The notes beneath the pieces are model-generated. The model saw only the letters and a list, made by a program, of their open reading frames with translations. It was not told the DNA's origin and did not search any database. Shown in pieces: positions 46,763 through 59,479 of a DNA stretch of 64,000 nt. A program made the position numbers and the translations under genes. Position 1 is the first letter of the stretch, and the number at the start of each line of letters is the position of its first letter. Source of the stretch: Chiridota heheva (Eukaryota > Echinodermata > Holothuroidea > Apodida > Chiridotidae); NCBI GenBank assembly GCA_020152595.1, contig JAIGNY010001856.1, forward strand, positions 2,026,001-2,090,000, read 5' to 3'.

Positions 46763-47149
46763 TGTGGCTATTAATCACATTTGCATTTATAGAATAAGAA
46801 AAAATAAAGTACCAAAAAAATCATGCCTGACTAAACGCTGAGTTTCCGTTTGACTCTCATGAGATTCACACATGCTTTCACCATCTTCTGTATCTACAGT
46901 AGTGCAGAACTTATTAGTATAAAATATTATTTGCTACAACAAAACTATGAGTGAAATGACACTTGCTGTAATTATGCTGGTACTATGTTACTGCACACTG
47001 CGGTGCAGGAGTGGTTAAATGGCTAATTGCATAACCATAGACTGATGAGTAGGTAAGAATGTATGATAGGGGAGATACTATATGGCTTCAACGTTTTTCA
47101 ATGTGAAAAACTGTACAGAAATATTAGTTATTGCATGATGACAACATGA
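46763..47149. other. Unique sequence, no gene seen
   Basis: AGTGGTTAAATGGCTAAT near 47013 resembles a pol III A box, but no B box follows at tRNA spacing. Confidence 0.45.
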
Positions 47150-47626
47150 ATGCTTTAACACCATGGAGTTGCCAGATAGAAAGGTATACAATGGTTCCAT
47201 AACTATTTAAATAAGAGAAAATTCAAAGTCCACATAGGACAATCTCTTTCTAAGGAGATCAGCCTTCCATTTTCTGTGCCTCAAGGCAGTTGTGCAGGCC
47301 CAGTTCTGTACAATCTTTACACAAGCACTGTACAAAATTACACCAGTTCAAATATGCAACATGCTAAAGAGGTAACTCTCATGGGATATGCTAATGACCA
47401 TTTACATCATAGCAGTTTGGCAGCAAACAGCTTTCTAGATGAGCAGCATTGCATTGATGCTTTGGAAGAATATGCTATCCTTGTTTCTACATGGAAGAAT
47501 GAAAACAAGACTAAAACTGAATAATAGTAAAACTGAATAGTTTGGTAGCAAGGTCCAATGAGATAAATGTAGGGTTAATAGTATCAATATCAATAATGTC
47601 CACGTGGATGATAGTCAGTGTATTGA
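47150..47626 (+). pseudogene. LINE reverse transcriptase, left part of a split element
   Basis: Plus-strand translation gives WFHNYLNKRKFKVHIG, FSVPQGSCAGPVLYNLY (motif B) and LMGYANDHLHHSS, where motif C reads Y-A-N-D instead of Y-A-D-D. Then follow ALEEYAILVSTWKNENK and, after a frameshift, NVHVDDSQCI. It stops at the left end of the TIR element at 47627. The next expected block, KYLGVRLG, begins just right of 50034. The Asp-to-Asn change removes a catalytic residue. Confidence 0.85.
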
Positions 47627-50034
47627 GGGTCCACGTCACAAAGGCTCTATGGGTCGGTCGTACGACGGAGGCCGACCCGTTGCCTACCCAACTAAACACC
47701 ACAAACGCGACCCATAACTTGTTATGTTTTCCAACACAACACAGACAAGTTCAAATGCCATACACTTCACGCACACTAAACTTTACTGTACATACACATA
47801 CGGTACGATAGGCCTTAGTGATTAGATGTGTCAATGAACTTTTCATCATGACAAAGACCTTGAAAAGAAGTTCGTCCACTGCGGATTTTATTGATTTTTG
47901 TTTTCTGCCAGCAATCTTGTACTAACTTAGTGCTATAGTTCATGCATGGTAAATCACTTATGATACTGTAAGTACGTTTATCGCGGGAGAAATAAAGATT
48001 CAGGAAATATTATGTATCTTACCAGAAAAAATACACATGCATTCGAACTTCAAAAGTGTTGTTATGAGTTTGAAATAAAAACCTTGTGTCGTATTTTACC
48101 TCCACTGTCCTTTGCATCTACGTTCTGTATAATCACTCTTTGGGCCTACTTCGTCTCATACTGACAAGGAACAGATGGTGTTTACAAAACTTTCATTCAG
48201 TTTACAACAGTTTGGTTTGCATTCTAACTTTTAAACAAAATTATATCTTATACTTAAAATCAAATGTACAGTATACCCAAGCCCTTGATATTCCGAGTTA
48301 ATTCAACTAAACAGAAGCTGCCCTTGAAAATACAGCTTCCTTCAAACCCACAGTTTCACCCATAGTGCTGAAAACATTTATTCCCAGGGTTCATATATCA
48401 TACGTTGCGTGAACTTTTGCATTAAAGCAAGGTATTGCGAAAGAAGGGAGTGATATAAAATGTTTGTTCTTTTGTCAGTCTCATCTAAGTCAATGCTACT
48501 TAGGTTTCACTAATTAAAGCAACTGAAATTTTAATTTCAAAATAATTCGGGAGGAATTGCAATTGCTGTATGACCATGACTTTACCTAGAGCAGCACTAT
48601 GAGGGGGGGGGCATTCCCTTCCCCCACAAGATTCCTTTCTCCCCATTTGCCTGCCAGAAAATTGTTTAAAGCTACTGTATCTTATATATAAGTTTTTGCT
48701 CCCCCCATGAGACCAAATTGCCACTCGTGCTCATATGACCAAAATCCTAGCACCGCCACTGCACTTAACCCACCGAAAGTGTATGTTTGTGTGTGTGTGT
48801 GTGGGAGGAAAAGGGGGGGATTATTGAAATTGCACGAAGATACAAAACATATACCACAATACAGAAGATGTAAATATGGAGAAAATAAGTTGGAACCTTT
48901 CCCCCAAATCCCGCCTATGCTGCCCGTCACATTTACAAAAAATATTGTTTTTGTAGTAGAAATACAAATCGGGAGGCGGGGCTTGCAGTTTATTTAATGA
49001 GTGGGTAGCACCCCCTCCCCCTCTCCCTTTCCCTCCATTTAACAACTCATCATTTCAGATTGCGAGTGAATAAGTTGCAAACATGCGAGAAATGCAACTT
49101 GAGGTTCTACAAGTTTTGTAAGACGTAAAAGTTATTATTTTGTGCTTTGTTCAGTCATACAAATGCAGCTTTGGGTTGCAAGACCTCACAAGAAATCAAA
49201 TTAAAAATATGACAATCACGAAATCACCCCGTAAATTACCCTTCAAATTAAGTATATATCAGTCTTTACAAAACACTTTCTTCTATGCAAAATGTGCTCT
49301 TCGCTGTTTTCAATGATATGCATCAAAGATGATAAATCAGTATTTACAATGTTTATACCTCTTCATTCTTTTTACATATACTTCTTTAATTGTTTCACAG
49401 TGGAACCAGGCCGTAGTAAAAGTAGATTGTCTTTTTTCACGGAGCTGACTGAATAAATTAACACGTGTTTCAACGCAAAAAGAAAGTTTTGGGTGTAGTG
49501 TCATAAATCAGACACGTGCGAGGGACTCTTGCTCATTATGTAATACTACATCATACATGAGCCTGAATTTTTAAATTATAAAATAAGAGAGTGAAGAAGT
49601 TTAAAATCAGCAACGATCAATATGTTTATTTTTTAAGCAATTCATCAAATCCTGGGAAACAATTTTAATGTAGGGCCTGCTGTACACTGTTTTAAGACAA
49701 CCATCACACTGAACTTGTAACATGACATACCCACTTTTCACTTCAGAAAGTCGAATTCAAAACAAAATCAATAATTTCCCCAACAAAACCATGGGCAAAC
49801 AAAAGAGATTATCTTTCGTTGAACTCTCACGGAGTTAATCCCCATTCATACCAAACGAACACAGAAAGCTCACACACATTGTACAGTGCATTCAGTGCAT
49901 GCAAACTAAGAATGAATGAATGTGTTGACATTGATTCAATAGGCAACTCTGTGCTATTTTCAGTCGGGCTCCGTCTGCAACCGGTCACCTGTCGGTTGGG
50001 TGACGGTCGCATAAAACCTTAATGACGCGGACCC
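47627..50034. mobile_element. 2.4-kb TIR element splitting a LINE
   Basis: The ends are inverted: GGGTCCACGTCACAAAGG at 47627 and, on the minus strand from 50034, GGGTCCGCGTCATTAAGG, with about 20 of the first 25 bases matching. Both subterminal regions are GC-rich. The left flank ends ATTGA and the right flank begins TAAG, compatible with a mutated TTAA-type (Kolobok/piggyBac-like) target, though a 2- or 3-bp duplication is also possible. No transposase frame was found inside. The interior includes a GT-rich run (48785-48803) and G runs (48602, 48815). Non-autonomous or degraded. Confidence 0.75.
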
Positions 50035-50799
50035 TAAGTATCTTGGAGTTCGGTTGGGCAATCAGCTATTATTTGAAAGACACATTTATGAAAAGTGTCA
50101 AACAGCTATGTATATGCTACATCGCCTAAGGTCATTACACAGTCATCTAAACAACCCGTCCCTTCAACAGTTGGTACTTTCTTTTGTTATTTCTAAGTTT
50201 AACTATTGTAGTATGTTGTTTTATGGCTTGCCAAGTACGTCAATAACTAAATTACAAAGGGTTCAAAATTTTGCAGCGAGATTGATTTTAGGAAAGAAGA
50301 AATATGATAGTGCTTCAGGATGCTTGAAGTTGTTACATTTGTTGCCAATAAGGTCTAGAATTTTATTTTGCTTGCTATGCATGTCTTTCAAATGTATAAA
50401 TGGATTAGCTCCAACCTACTTAACAAGTTATTTTCATATAAAACAAAGCAATTATTCACTGAGATCAACTCATTCTTGCACATTCGAAATACCAAAAACT
50501 AACAGAAAAATATTTAGGGATCGTGTATTTTCTGTAGCTGAGCTAAAAGAATGGAATAAATTGCCAGCCAAGAAAAAAGGTAAAACGTCTTTCCCCCGAT
50601 ATAAAATGTATAATTTATTTTCCCCTTTTCAAGAAGAAACTTAAAACTCACGTTTTCCAATTACTTAGCATATAAAGATTGCTCTACTTGACTTTTTGCT
50701 TTTTATTTTGATTGTAAAGTGCCACTGATTATAGTTAGTACTGTAGAAGTGAGCGCTATATAAATAGCACCTATTATAATTATTATTATTATTATCAAT
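50035..50799 (+). pseudogene. LINE C-terminus and 3' end, right part of the split element
   Basis: The frame runs from KYLGVRLGNQLLFERHI through SFVISKFNYCSMLFYGLP, KLQRVQNFAARLI, LKLLHLLPIRSRILF, INGLAPTYLTSYF and YSLRSTHS to AELKEWNKLPAKKK. This is the thumb and C-terminal region of a CR1/L2-type LINE. It is essentially open for 196 codons (50054-50644). The 3' UTR ends GCGCTATATAAATAGCACC and (ATT)n at about 50770-50799, typical of L2-like 3' ends. It continues the reverse transcriptase left of 47627. Confidence 0.88.
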
Positions 50800-50802
50800 A
50801 TT

Positions 50803-51240
50803 ATGTTTGTTTGATGAGGGCTTAACGGCACCACGACAGCGAGGGTCAAATTGTGCCTGAGAGCTTAGATCATTCCAGAGGTAGAAAGGAAAGAAAATAG
50901 GGGGAGATTGAGAGAAACACGAGAACTAAAAGCAAGAAAGCTGGGATCAAGAGAGAAGGTGCCTGGGTGAAAAGAAGAAAAAAAATAGAGAGAGAGCGGG
51001 GGAAGGGGGGGGTGGGAGAAGACTAAATATTGTTGTAGAGGGAAGCATGATGAAGAAAGGAGATAACTTTATCCAGAGGGTTTTTCTGGAAGAGCTCGGC
51101 TATTAAGTTGTGGGATGCGTGGGAAGCTCTGGGAAGGTTGTACATGGGGCAAGCAAGAAGAACGTGATGGACTGTGAAGGTGCAATGGCAATTAATGTAG
51201 AGGGTTGGGGAGCCAATAAGGAGGTGGGAGTGAGTGAGTG
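50803..51240 (-). mobile_element. Second 3' end of the RNase H LINE
   Basis: Closely matches 14013-14450: GATGAGGGCTTAACGGCACC, GGTCAAATTGTGCCTGAGAG and CCAATAAGGAGGTGGGAGTG. On the minus strand it holds the C-terminal INCHCTFTVHHVLLACP knuckle, which is intact here, and the 3' UTR. It is 5'-truncated at about 51240. It lies tail to tail with the L2-like 3' end that stops at about 50799, with almost no spacer. Confidence 0.9.
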
Positions 51241-53799
51241 ACCTACGTAACTTATGAAATATGAATTAGAGTATTTGGGAGCCAATTTTAAAATCAACTT
51301 ACAATATACATATACCTAAATAGTATCCAACGTGATTGGTCCGAAAAAAAAGTCACATACTTTTACCAACAAATGCAAATCAATGAGAGAAATCCTCTGC
51401 GTCCTATTGTGACTTCAATAATCCTAGCATACCCATGCTTCATGGACTGCACTATTGTTTGTACAGGGTTTACTGTGCTTTGTATACTGTGTGAAGAGGT
51501 GGATTTTCTTCTTCTTTTTTGTTGCTTTGCACTCATTTGCTCAAGTTCATATAACCATAAATAATACAAAGGCACAACATTTTTGTGCAACAGATAATAC
51601 AAAACAAGCAACCAAGCAACAAGTCAAGAGAAAATTCCTTTCCAGGCATACTAAATAATCAAGATTAGTCTGCATGGATGCAGAGAACTTTTCAAAATAT
51701 GGTCTAAGTACGTTTTTAACTCCAATCATAGTAGGAATTTTATTTCTTTACTTAGATTTATCTATATCAAACTTGGTAAGCAATAATAATGAATTCAGAG
51801 TTTAATCAAAGCCAACAACAGATAAAATATTTATTCTTGACAGCATCAAGTTAAAATTAACCTTAACTTTGAACCAGTTTTGAAGTGCTGCCCAAACATA
51901 TCTTACTATTACGCAATAACAGAAAAGATGAGTACCGTCCTATCTGCAGGAGTTACAAAAGGATCAAAGGTCATTGTTACGTTTCTCGATTTTGAATAGA
52001 AAACAGTTACATCCATTCTAAACTGAAACCACCTCAGCTTTATATTGTGACCCCCAGGTTGTCACTTAGCTTATTTCCTGTATTTTGCTGAGCTTATAAC
52101 TGTTTTTTAATTGTAAATGAGCCCCGTAATGTTTGGGTCATGTGATACTCAAATGCGAAACATAAGTTCAGGTATCTACAGTCTAAAACAAAACTGTTGG
52201 GACACTTACAAGCTTACCGTGAAAGTTTGCATGTTATTCAAATATTCATGTACAGCTATTTTCAGCCCCTCCCCCCCCCCTCCCCACCTCTCCTCTATCC
52301 ATTCCCCCTTTCAATGTTGTCAAAACCAAAATATTTTACTGAAAATACAGAGACATGGAAAGCATTTACCAACATTTTCCACTCATTTCACCAACAATGA
52401 ATGGAGGCATGCCAACAAGTTTTGTCAAAGACTGTGTGAAAAAATATGAGGCAAAACAGGGTTTTTTTTGCTAAACATCTGAGGGGCTTTTTTAATTATG
52501 TGGATAGTGTTTAACTTTATTATGAAAGTTTGGATCCATCAATCAGGGGGAGGCAAGGTACAATTCTGGTACCTGAAACTTAATACAAAGCTAAAAAATT
52601 TCACCATGAAAATAGAGTAAAGGTCACTGTACTTAATGAGACTTTCTATAATCTGTGGTAAAACATTTGACAACATTTTTATCTTGAGAAGAAATTCTTT
52701 TTCGATTTGTGTATGACTTCATCAGACTATTTTCACTTTGTCAATTTTTAGTCACTACATCTTCAACACAAGAAACGTATAAATTCACTTTACTTTGCTT
52801 AAATAAAAGACAAAATTACCGACCAAAAATTTGGTAAATCAGTTGGCGAAGGCGAGAGTGTGGCGTACATCTAATTTAAACATACAATCTAACAGTTTTT
52901 GTTATTTACAAAATCGTGTCATATGTATTATTTTATCAAATGTTACTAAACTGTTACTTTTTCATCAATGTCCTTGCTATCCGCTATTCTTGTTACCCCC
53001 TTTTCTTGCACGGTATTTTTCATAATAAGATCAAAAAAGCAATATCAGCATGTCGAAACTACTTTTTGTTGACATGCTGGAATCTGATAATAAAAAAAAA
53101 CTAGAACTGTTGGAAGGACAGTATGCTCGACTGTTCAAAGCTAGTATAGCAAATGGGCTCATAGAGGGAAGTACAGAAATAGTAGCAGGGGCAGATGATT
53201 TCAAATTACTTGAGCTTTGAAAGATGCACTTACATTTTCATTTGCATTACAAGCTTTAAAACATCTGAGTTTTCCTAGATATTTTAAGACAAAAAAGCTC
53301 AAGTAACTCAGAAAATATGTAAAACCTAGCAGTCTTTATAACTACAACACCTCTTTTAGTTCTATCAATTGAATAATAAAGAAAGGACAGGCCCTGACTT
53401 GCCAATGTAAATGGAAGAATGCCATTCAACCCCCTTTCCAACCAATACCCTCCCCCAGCCCTACACATTCCCAGAACTACATACATCTGGATTGTAATAC
53501 AACTTTCAATTTAAGAAAATATGTGTGTCAAGCAAAGTCAAACAGTATGAAAAATGTGCAATAACATTAAAGCAAAATTATGCAAAACAGTATTGCTTAA
53601 TGTATGACAAATTAGACATTGGAAACGTTACAAATCCCCTCACTGCTAATAATGCATATTCCAGACTGTCCCACATTCCACTTTAACCTGTCCCAAATGT
53701 CATCCCACGTCTATACTCCATGCAATTACACTTGAAAACAAGATACTGTATGTCATTCCACCACTTGCATGACCCACATGCTATCACAAATGAAATCCA
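51241..53799. other. Unique sequence, no gene seen
   Basis: No recognised frame. A C/T-rich tract lies at 52266-52315. Words near 52920-53030 (CCCTTTTCTTGCACGGTATT, TTTTTCATAATAAGAT) recur diverged at 54360-54425, suggesting an old dispersed repeat. Confidence 0.45.
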
Positions 53800-54172
53800 G
53801 ATGACATCCCACCAAATGCCATTCCACCCTGTTCCACATGCCATTCCGCCCTGTTCCACATGTCGACACACCCTGTTCCACATGCCATTCCGCCCTGTTC
53901 CACATGCCATTCCGCCCTGTTCCACATGTCGACGCACCATTCCACATGCCAACCCACCCTGTTCCACATGTCGACGCACCCTGTTCCACATGTTGACCCA
54001 CCCTGTTCCCATGCCATTCCACCCTGTTCCACATGCCATTCCGCCCTGTTCCACATGTCGACACACCCTGTTCCACATGCCAACCCACCCTGTTCTACAT
54101 GCCAATCCACCCTGTCTAACATGCCAACACATCCTGATATCCCACTGCACCCTGCCCTACATACAATTCCAT
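53800..54172. repeat. 22-bp minisatellite related to the 61-kb array
   Basis: About 16 copies of units such as CCACATGCCATTCCGCCCTG plus TT, mixed with CCACATGTCGACACACCCTG and CCACATGCCAACCCACCCTG types. The CACATGCCATTCCA word resembles CACATGGCATTCCA of the 19-bp array at 61138, so the two may share origin. Open frames on both strands are artefacts. Confidence 0.92.
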
Positions 54173-54503
54173 CCTGTCACACATGACCTTATCCTAATTC
54201 CTTCAGCTACTTTATCATCATGTCATCTTCTACCCCACATTCTGCTTATTGTTTATATTTCCCAAACCCCTAATTAACATTCTTTAGAAGGGAGGAAACT
54301 TTTATTTGCATCTTTATTCATGGAAAGACAAACATTTTTATTGCTATTTTTTTTATTTCATCAAATTTTACTGAACTTGTCCTGGCTACCCCTTTTCTTG
54401 TATGCTATTTTCCATAATAAGATTAGAACAGGGGTGTCCCAATGAGTTTTGTCCAAGATTGTAGCTTGATCCAGAAAGGGGTAGGGATGTCACTTACAAA
54501 AAG

Positions 54504-54738
54504 GGGCATTTACAAGGCATCAAGGGCATTTACAAGGCATCAAGGGCATTTACAAGGCATCAAGGGCATTTACAAGGCATCAAGGGCATTTACAAGGCAT
54601 CAAGGGCATTTACAAGGCATCAAGGGCATTTACAAGGCATCAAGGGCACTTTGATGGCAGGTGTGAGGGCACTTTGATGGCAGATGTGAGGGCACTTTGA
54701 TGGCAGGTGTGAGGGCACTTTGATGTCAGGTGTGAGGA
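54504..54738. repeat. Two fused minisatellites (20 and 23-24 bp)
   Basis: Seven or eight copies of GGCATCAAGGGCATTTACAA (20 bp, 54504-54650) change at GGGCA into four copies of AGGGCACTTTGATGGCAGGT plus GTG (about 54643-54738). The shared AAGGGCA/GAGGGCA word marks the switch. Confidence 0.92.
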
Positions 54739-55559
54739 CAAGAAGGGAATAATCAATGCAACACGTTGTGTCTATGCATCTTATTATATTGTGAGGGAAT
54801 CAGCATGAAAAGTTATCAAGTTTGTTTTTGTTAGTACAATGTAGGGCTCTTAGTGAAAGGGGGCAGGGTGGATCCAATAAGGGGCATGGTGGAGCACCCT
54901 CTGAAAAAGGGAAACTATAGGGGCCTGTGACAAATCTGGGTAGTTAAATTCAACCATAGACATTCCTTAATTTATCATTCTTCATTGCCTCTATGCTTTA
55001 CCCCTTTTTGTAGGGTTTTGTCTTTTCTTCATCTTTTCATCTGTGTGTAATCGCCCCCTTTAATATATTGCTAAAGATCTGAACTATATAATGCAACATA
55101 AATTACAAGTACTGTAGTCTCTTTTCAGATAGATGGAGCAGAAAAGATTCCATCTAATAGGGTCAGTTACAGTACAATGAAATGTCATCTATTCATTTAA
55201 AAAGACATTCTTTGATCAGCATAATGGTTAAAAAAACTGAAATATATTCTTCATGACAAATCTAAATTAAACTTAGAACTACAGTATTGAATTTTTAGCA
55301 CTATCAGGCATGTTGGATAGCCTATAACGTTAAAATCCATGTAATATACAGTTTATACTTTTCTTGCATTTCTAGAATGGTATACACAATGTTTTTTTAT
55401 TTTAAGGAAAATATTTTTTACCAAATGATGTATAATTAAAATGTAGTTTCTTTACAACCACTAAATTGCTTTCTTTCTCAAAATATGAGCTTTTTTATAA
55501 CTTGAAAGGAGGTGTACACTAATTTCAAACAAACACATTTACATGTGTAAGTTACAGAT
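54739..55559. other. AT-rich unique sequence, no gene seen
   Basis: No frame, repeat or RNA gene recognised. Confidence 0.5.
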
Positions 55560-58370
55560 TATACACCCCTCCAAATCCTATTTAATCTCTTACAGGGACT
55601 TTAACACCTTTTATTATACACCACTCCAAATCCTACTTAATCTCTTACAGGGACTTTACACCTTCTAACATACACCACTCCAAATCCTATTGAATCTCTT
55701 ACAGGGACTTTACATTTTCTATTATACACCACTCCAAATCCTACTCAATCTCTCACAGGGACCTTACACCTTCTAACATACACCACTCCAAATCCTATTT
55801 AATCTCTTACAGGGACTTTAACACCTTATATTATACACCACTCCAAATCCTACTTAATCTCTTACAGGGACTTTACACCTTCTATTATACACCACTCCAA
55901 ATCCTATTTAATCTCTTACAGGGACTTTATTACCTTCTATTATACACCACTCCAAATCCTATTTAATCTCTTACAGGGACTTTAACACCTTTATTATACA
56001 TCACTCCAAATCCTATTTAATCTCTTACAGGACTTTAACACCTTCTTTATACACCACTCCAAATCCTATTTAATCTCTTACAGGACTTTACATTTTCTAT
56101 ATATACCACCCCAAATCCTATTTAATCTCTTGCAGGGACTTAAACACCTTTATTATACACCACTCCAAATCCTATTTAATCTCTTACAGGGACTTTACAT
56201 TTTCTATTATACACCACTCCAAATCCTATTTAATTCTCTTACAGGACTTTACATTTTTATTATACACCACTTCAAATCCTATTTAATCTCTTGCAGGGAC
56301 TTTAAACACCTTTTATTATACACCACTCCAAATCCTATTTAATCTCTTACAGGGACTTTACACCTTTTATTAAACACCACTCCAAATCCTATTAATTCTC
56401 TTACAGGGACTTTAACACCTTTATTATACACCACTCCAAATCCTATTTAATCTCTTACAGGGACTTTACACCTTCTTTTACACCACTCCAAATCCTATTT
56501 AATCTCTTACAGGGACTTTAACACCTTCTTTATACACCACTCCAAATCCAATTTAATCTCTTACAGAGACTTTACACCTTCTATTATATTCCACTCCAAA
56601 TCCTACTTAATCTCTTACAGGGACTTTACATTTTCTATTATACACCACCCCAAATCCTATTTAATCTCTTATAGGGACTTTAACACCTTTTATTATACAC
56701 CACTCCAAATCCTATTTAATCTCTTACAGGGACTTTACATTTTCTATTATACACCACTCCAAATCCTATTTAATCTCTTACAGGGACTTTAACACCTTTT
56801 ATTATACACCACTCCAAATCCTATTTAATCTCTTACAGGGACTTTAACACCTTTTTATACACCACTCCAAATCCTATTTAATCTCTTACAGGGACTTTAC
56901 ACCTTCTATTATACACCACTCCAAATCCTATTTAATCTCTTACAGGGACTTTAACACCTTTTATACACCACTCCAAATCCTATTTAATCTCTTACAGGGA
57001 CTTTACACCTTCTATTATACACCACACAAAATCCTATTTAATCTCTTACAGGGACTTTACACCTTCTATTATACACCACTCCAAATCCTACTTAATCTCT
57101 TACAGGGACTTTACACCTTCTATTTTACACCACTCCAAATCCTATTTAATCTCTTACAGGGACTTTATTACCTTCTATTATACACCACTCCAAATCCTAT
57201 TCAATCTCTTACAGGACTTTACACCTTCTATTATACACCACTCCAAATCCTATTTAATCTCTTACAGGGACTTTACACCTTCTATTATACACCACTCCAA
57301 ATCCTATTCAATCTCTTACAGGGACTTTACACCTTCTATTATACACCACTCCAAATCCTATTTAATCTCTTACAGGGACTTTACACCTTCTATTATACAC
57401 CACTCCAAATCCTACTTAATCTCTTACAGGGACTTTACACCTTTTATTATACACCACTCCAAATCCTATTTAATCTCTTACAGGGACTTTACACCTTCTA
57501 TCATACACCACTCCAAATCCTATTCAATCTCTTACAGGGACTTTGCACCTTCTATTATACACCACTCCAAATCCTATTCAATCTCTTACAGGGACTTTAC
57601 ACCTTCTATCATACACCACTCCAAATCCTATTCAATCTCTTACAGGGACTTTACACCTTCTATTATACACCACTCCAAATCCAATTTAATCTCTTACAGG
57701 GACTTTACACCTTCTATTATACACCACTCCAAATCCTATTTAATCTCTTACAGGGACTTTACACCTTCTATTATATACCACTCCAAATCCTACTCATTCT
57801 CTTACAGGGACTTTACACCTTCTATTATACACCACTCCAAATCCTACTCATTCTCTTACAGGGACTTTACACCTTCTATTATACACCACTCCAAATCCTA
57901 TTCAATCTCTTACAGGGACTTTACACCTTCTATTATACACCACTCCAAATCCTACTCATTCTCTTACAGGGACTTTACACCTTCTATTATACACCACTCC
58001 AAATCCTATTTAGTCTCTTACAGGGACTTTACACCTTCTATTATATACCACTCCAAATCCTACTCATTCTCTTACAGGGACTTTACACCTTCTATTATAC
58101 ACCACTCCAAATCCTACTTAATCTCTTACAGGCACTTTACACCTTCTATTATACACCACTCCAAATCCTATTCAATCTCTTACAGGCACTTTTCACCTTC
58201 TATTATACACCACTCCAAATCCTATTTAGTCTCTTACAGAGACTTTACACCTTCTATTATACACCACTCCAAATCCTACTTAATCTCTTACAGGGACTTT
58301 ATACCTTCTATTATATACCACTCCAAATCCCATTTAATCTCTTACAGGAACTTTACACCTTCTAACATAT
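55560..58370. repeat. 54-bp minisatellite, 2.8 kb
   Basis: About 52 copies of a unit of roughly 54 bp: ACACCACTCCAAATCCTATT, TAATCTCTTACAGGGACTTT and ACACCTTCTATTAT. The left part has more length variants (AACACCTTTTAT, missing G in AGGGA). The right part is more uniform, with TACTCATTCTC and TATTCAATCTC variants. Each unit contains CTCTTACAG, which resembles a 3' splice site on the plus strand. Confidence 0.96.
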
Positions 58371-59479
58371 TATATACTTCACCTTAGATCAAGGTACTAG
58401 CTAGACACATTTGAGTGCCGGGCTCCAGTGACATTCCAGGGTGACTTCCTAGATCCCCCTCCCATGAAGAACTGTTCAAATTTAGTCCACTTTCATTGAC
58501 AAATTGTCAACGAAAAAGTTTATTTTATTCTATTTTTTAATCGGAATCCTAGGATTTACAAAATATTGTTTATGTACAATGAATATTTAAAATACAATGG
58601 ATATTCAACTGTCAAAGTGTCCCCCCCCCTTCCTCCTCCCCAAATAAAAGTACAACATATGCCGGAAACTCTTCTCTCAATTCTCATTGTTATTAATCAT
58701 TCGACGAAAGTCATGCTGCACATGTTCCTATGAACTACGCAACAACTTTTGTCAATATCAAATCCCCGACAAATCAAAAAAAGATTGATCAGTCCGTTAT
58801 AATGTTAAGTGTATATGGGGTTTATAACAAATGTGATTGGTTACTTACATTTGGACTGGTCAATAAGCACACCTTAGGCTCTTGGGGGTGTAATATTTAC
58901 TTTGTTAAAGTTTGTTTGTATGGTAAGTAACGGACTTGGCAAGCTGCCAGCAGTGATTCACAAGGATTAAAATGTGAACTAAACTGTGTGCATGTACGTA
59001 TGTTTATGCAAAGAGCTTCATGTACTGTATGGGTGATTTTATGATAATATGTAAATTCAATTGCATTAAATTCCTATGGTTCAGTTGTTTTGCTCGGAAT
59101 TTAATGTGCGTAATGTATGTTACGTTATGTGTGTAAATCAGCAAATGACATAAATAGAGCGAGATTAAAAGGAGATCTGTTTAAACACTTAATTAATTAA
59201 CCAAATTGAACTTTTGAGTGCTGGGCGGAAAAGTGAATCTTAGAGCCGAGTGCTGGGTGGGAATTGCCAGTCCTGGGTGGGAATTGCGAGTCCTGGGCAG
59301 GCCCGCTCGGTGCCACTCACCGTAGCTAGAACTCTGCCTTAGATATCCTCCGTTTTCCTAATTTAATTTTGTTAATGATATCTTTTTGTAGGGGAAAAAT
59401 CCTTTCCTGCTGGAATTTACCTGGCCGGATTTCATCTAAAAAGCCAAATCCAGTTCCGGTCGGTACATCCTTACCAAAC
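58371..59479. other. Unique sequence with short GAGTGCTGGG repeats
   Basis: GAGTGCCGGGC near 58412 recurs as GAGTGCTGGGCGG, GAGTGCTGGGTGG and GAGTCCTGGGCAG at 59215-59300. CTAGCTA words lie at both ends in roughly inverted order, so a degraded DNA element is possible. A C run lies at 58621. A 63-codon minus-strand frame at 59326-59517 is unrecognised and overlaps the A-rich repeat. Confidence 0.4.

Noticed and set aside
47000-47060. Possible tRNA or SINE near AGTGGTTAAATGGC
   Set aside because: A-box-like word only. No B box at the right distance and no cloverleaf.
48682-49045. Overlapping frames of 74-96 codons on both strands
   Set aside because: Low-complexity GT and G-run region inside the 2.4-kb TIR element; no recognisable protein.
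53683-54277. Frames of 108-185 codons rich in Cys, His and Pro
   Set aside because: Shadows of the 22-bp array on both strands.
58384-59345. Possible DNA transposon with CTAGCTA ends
   Set aside because: Inverted similarity is patchy, the GAGTGCYGGGC similarity is direct rather than inverted, and no target duplication is visible.
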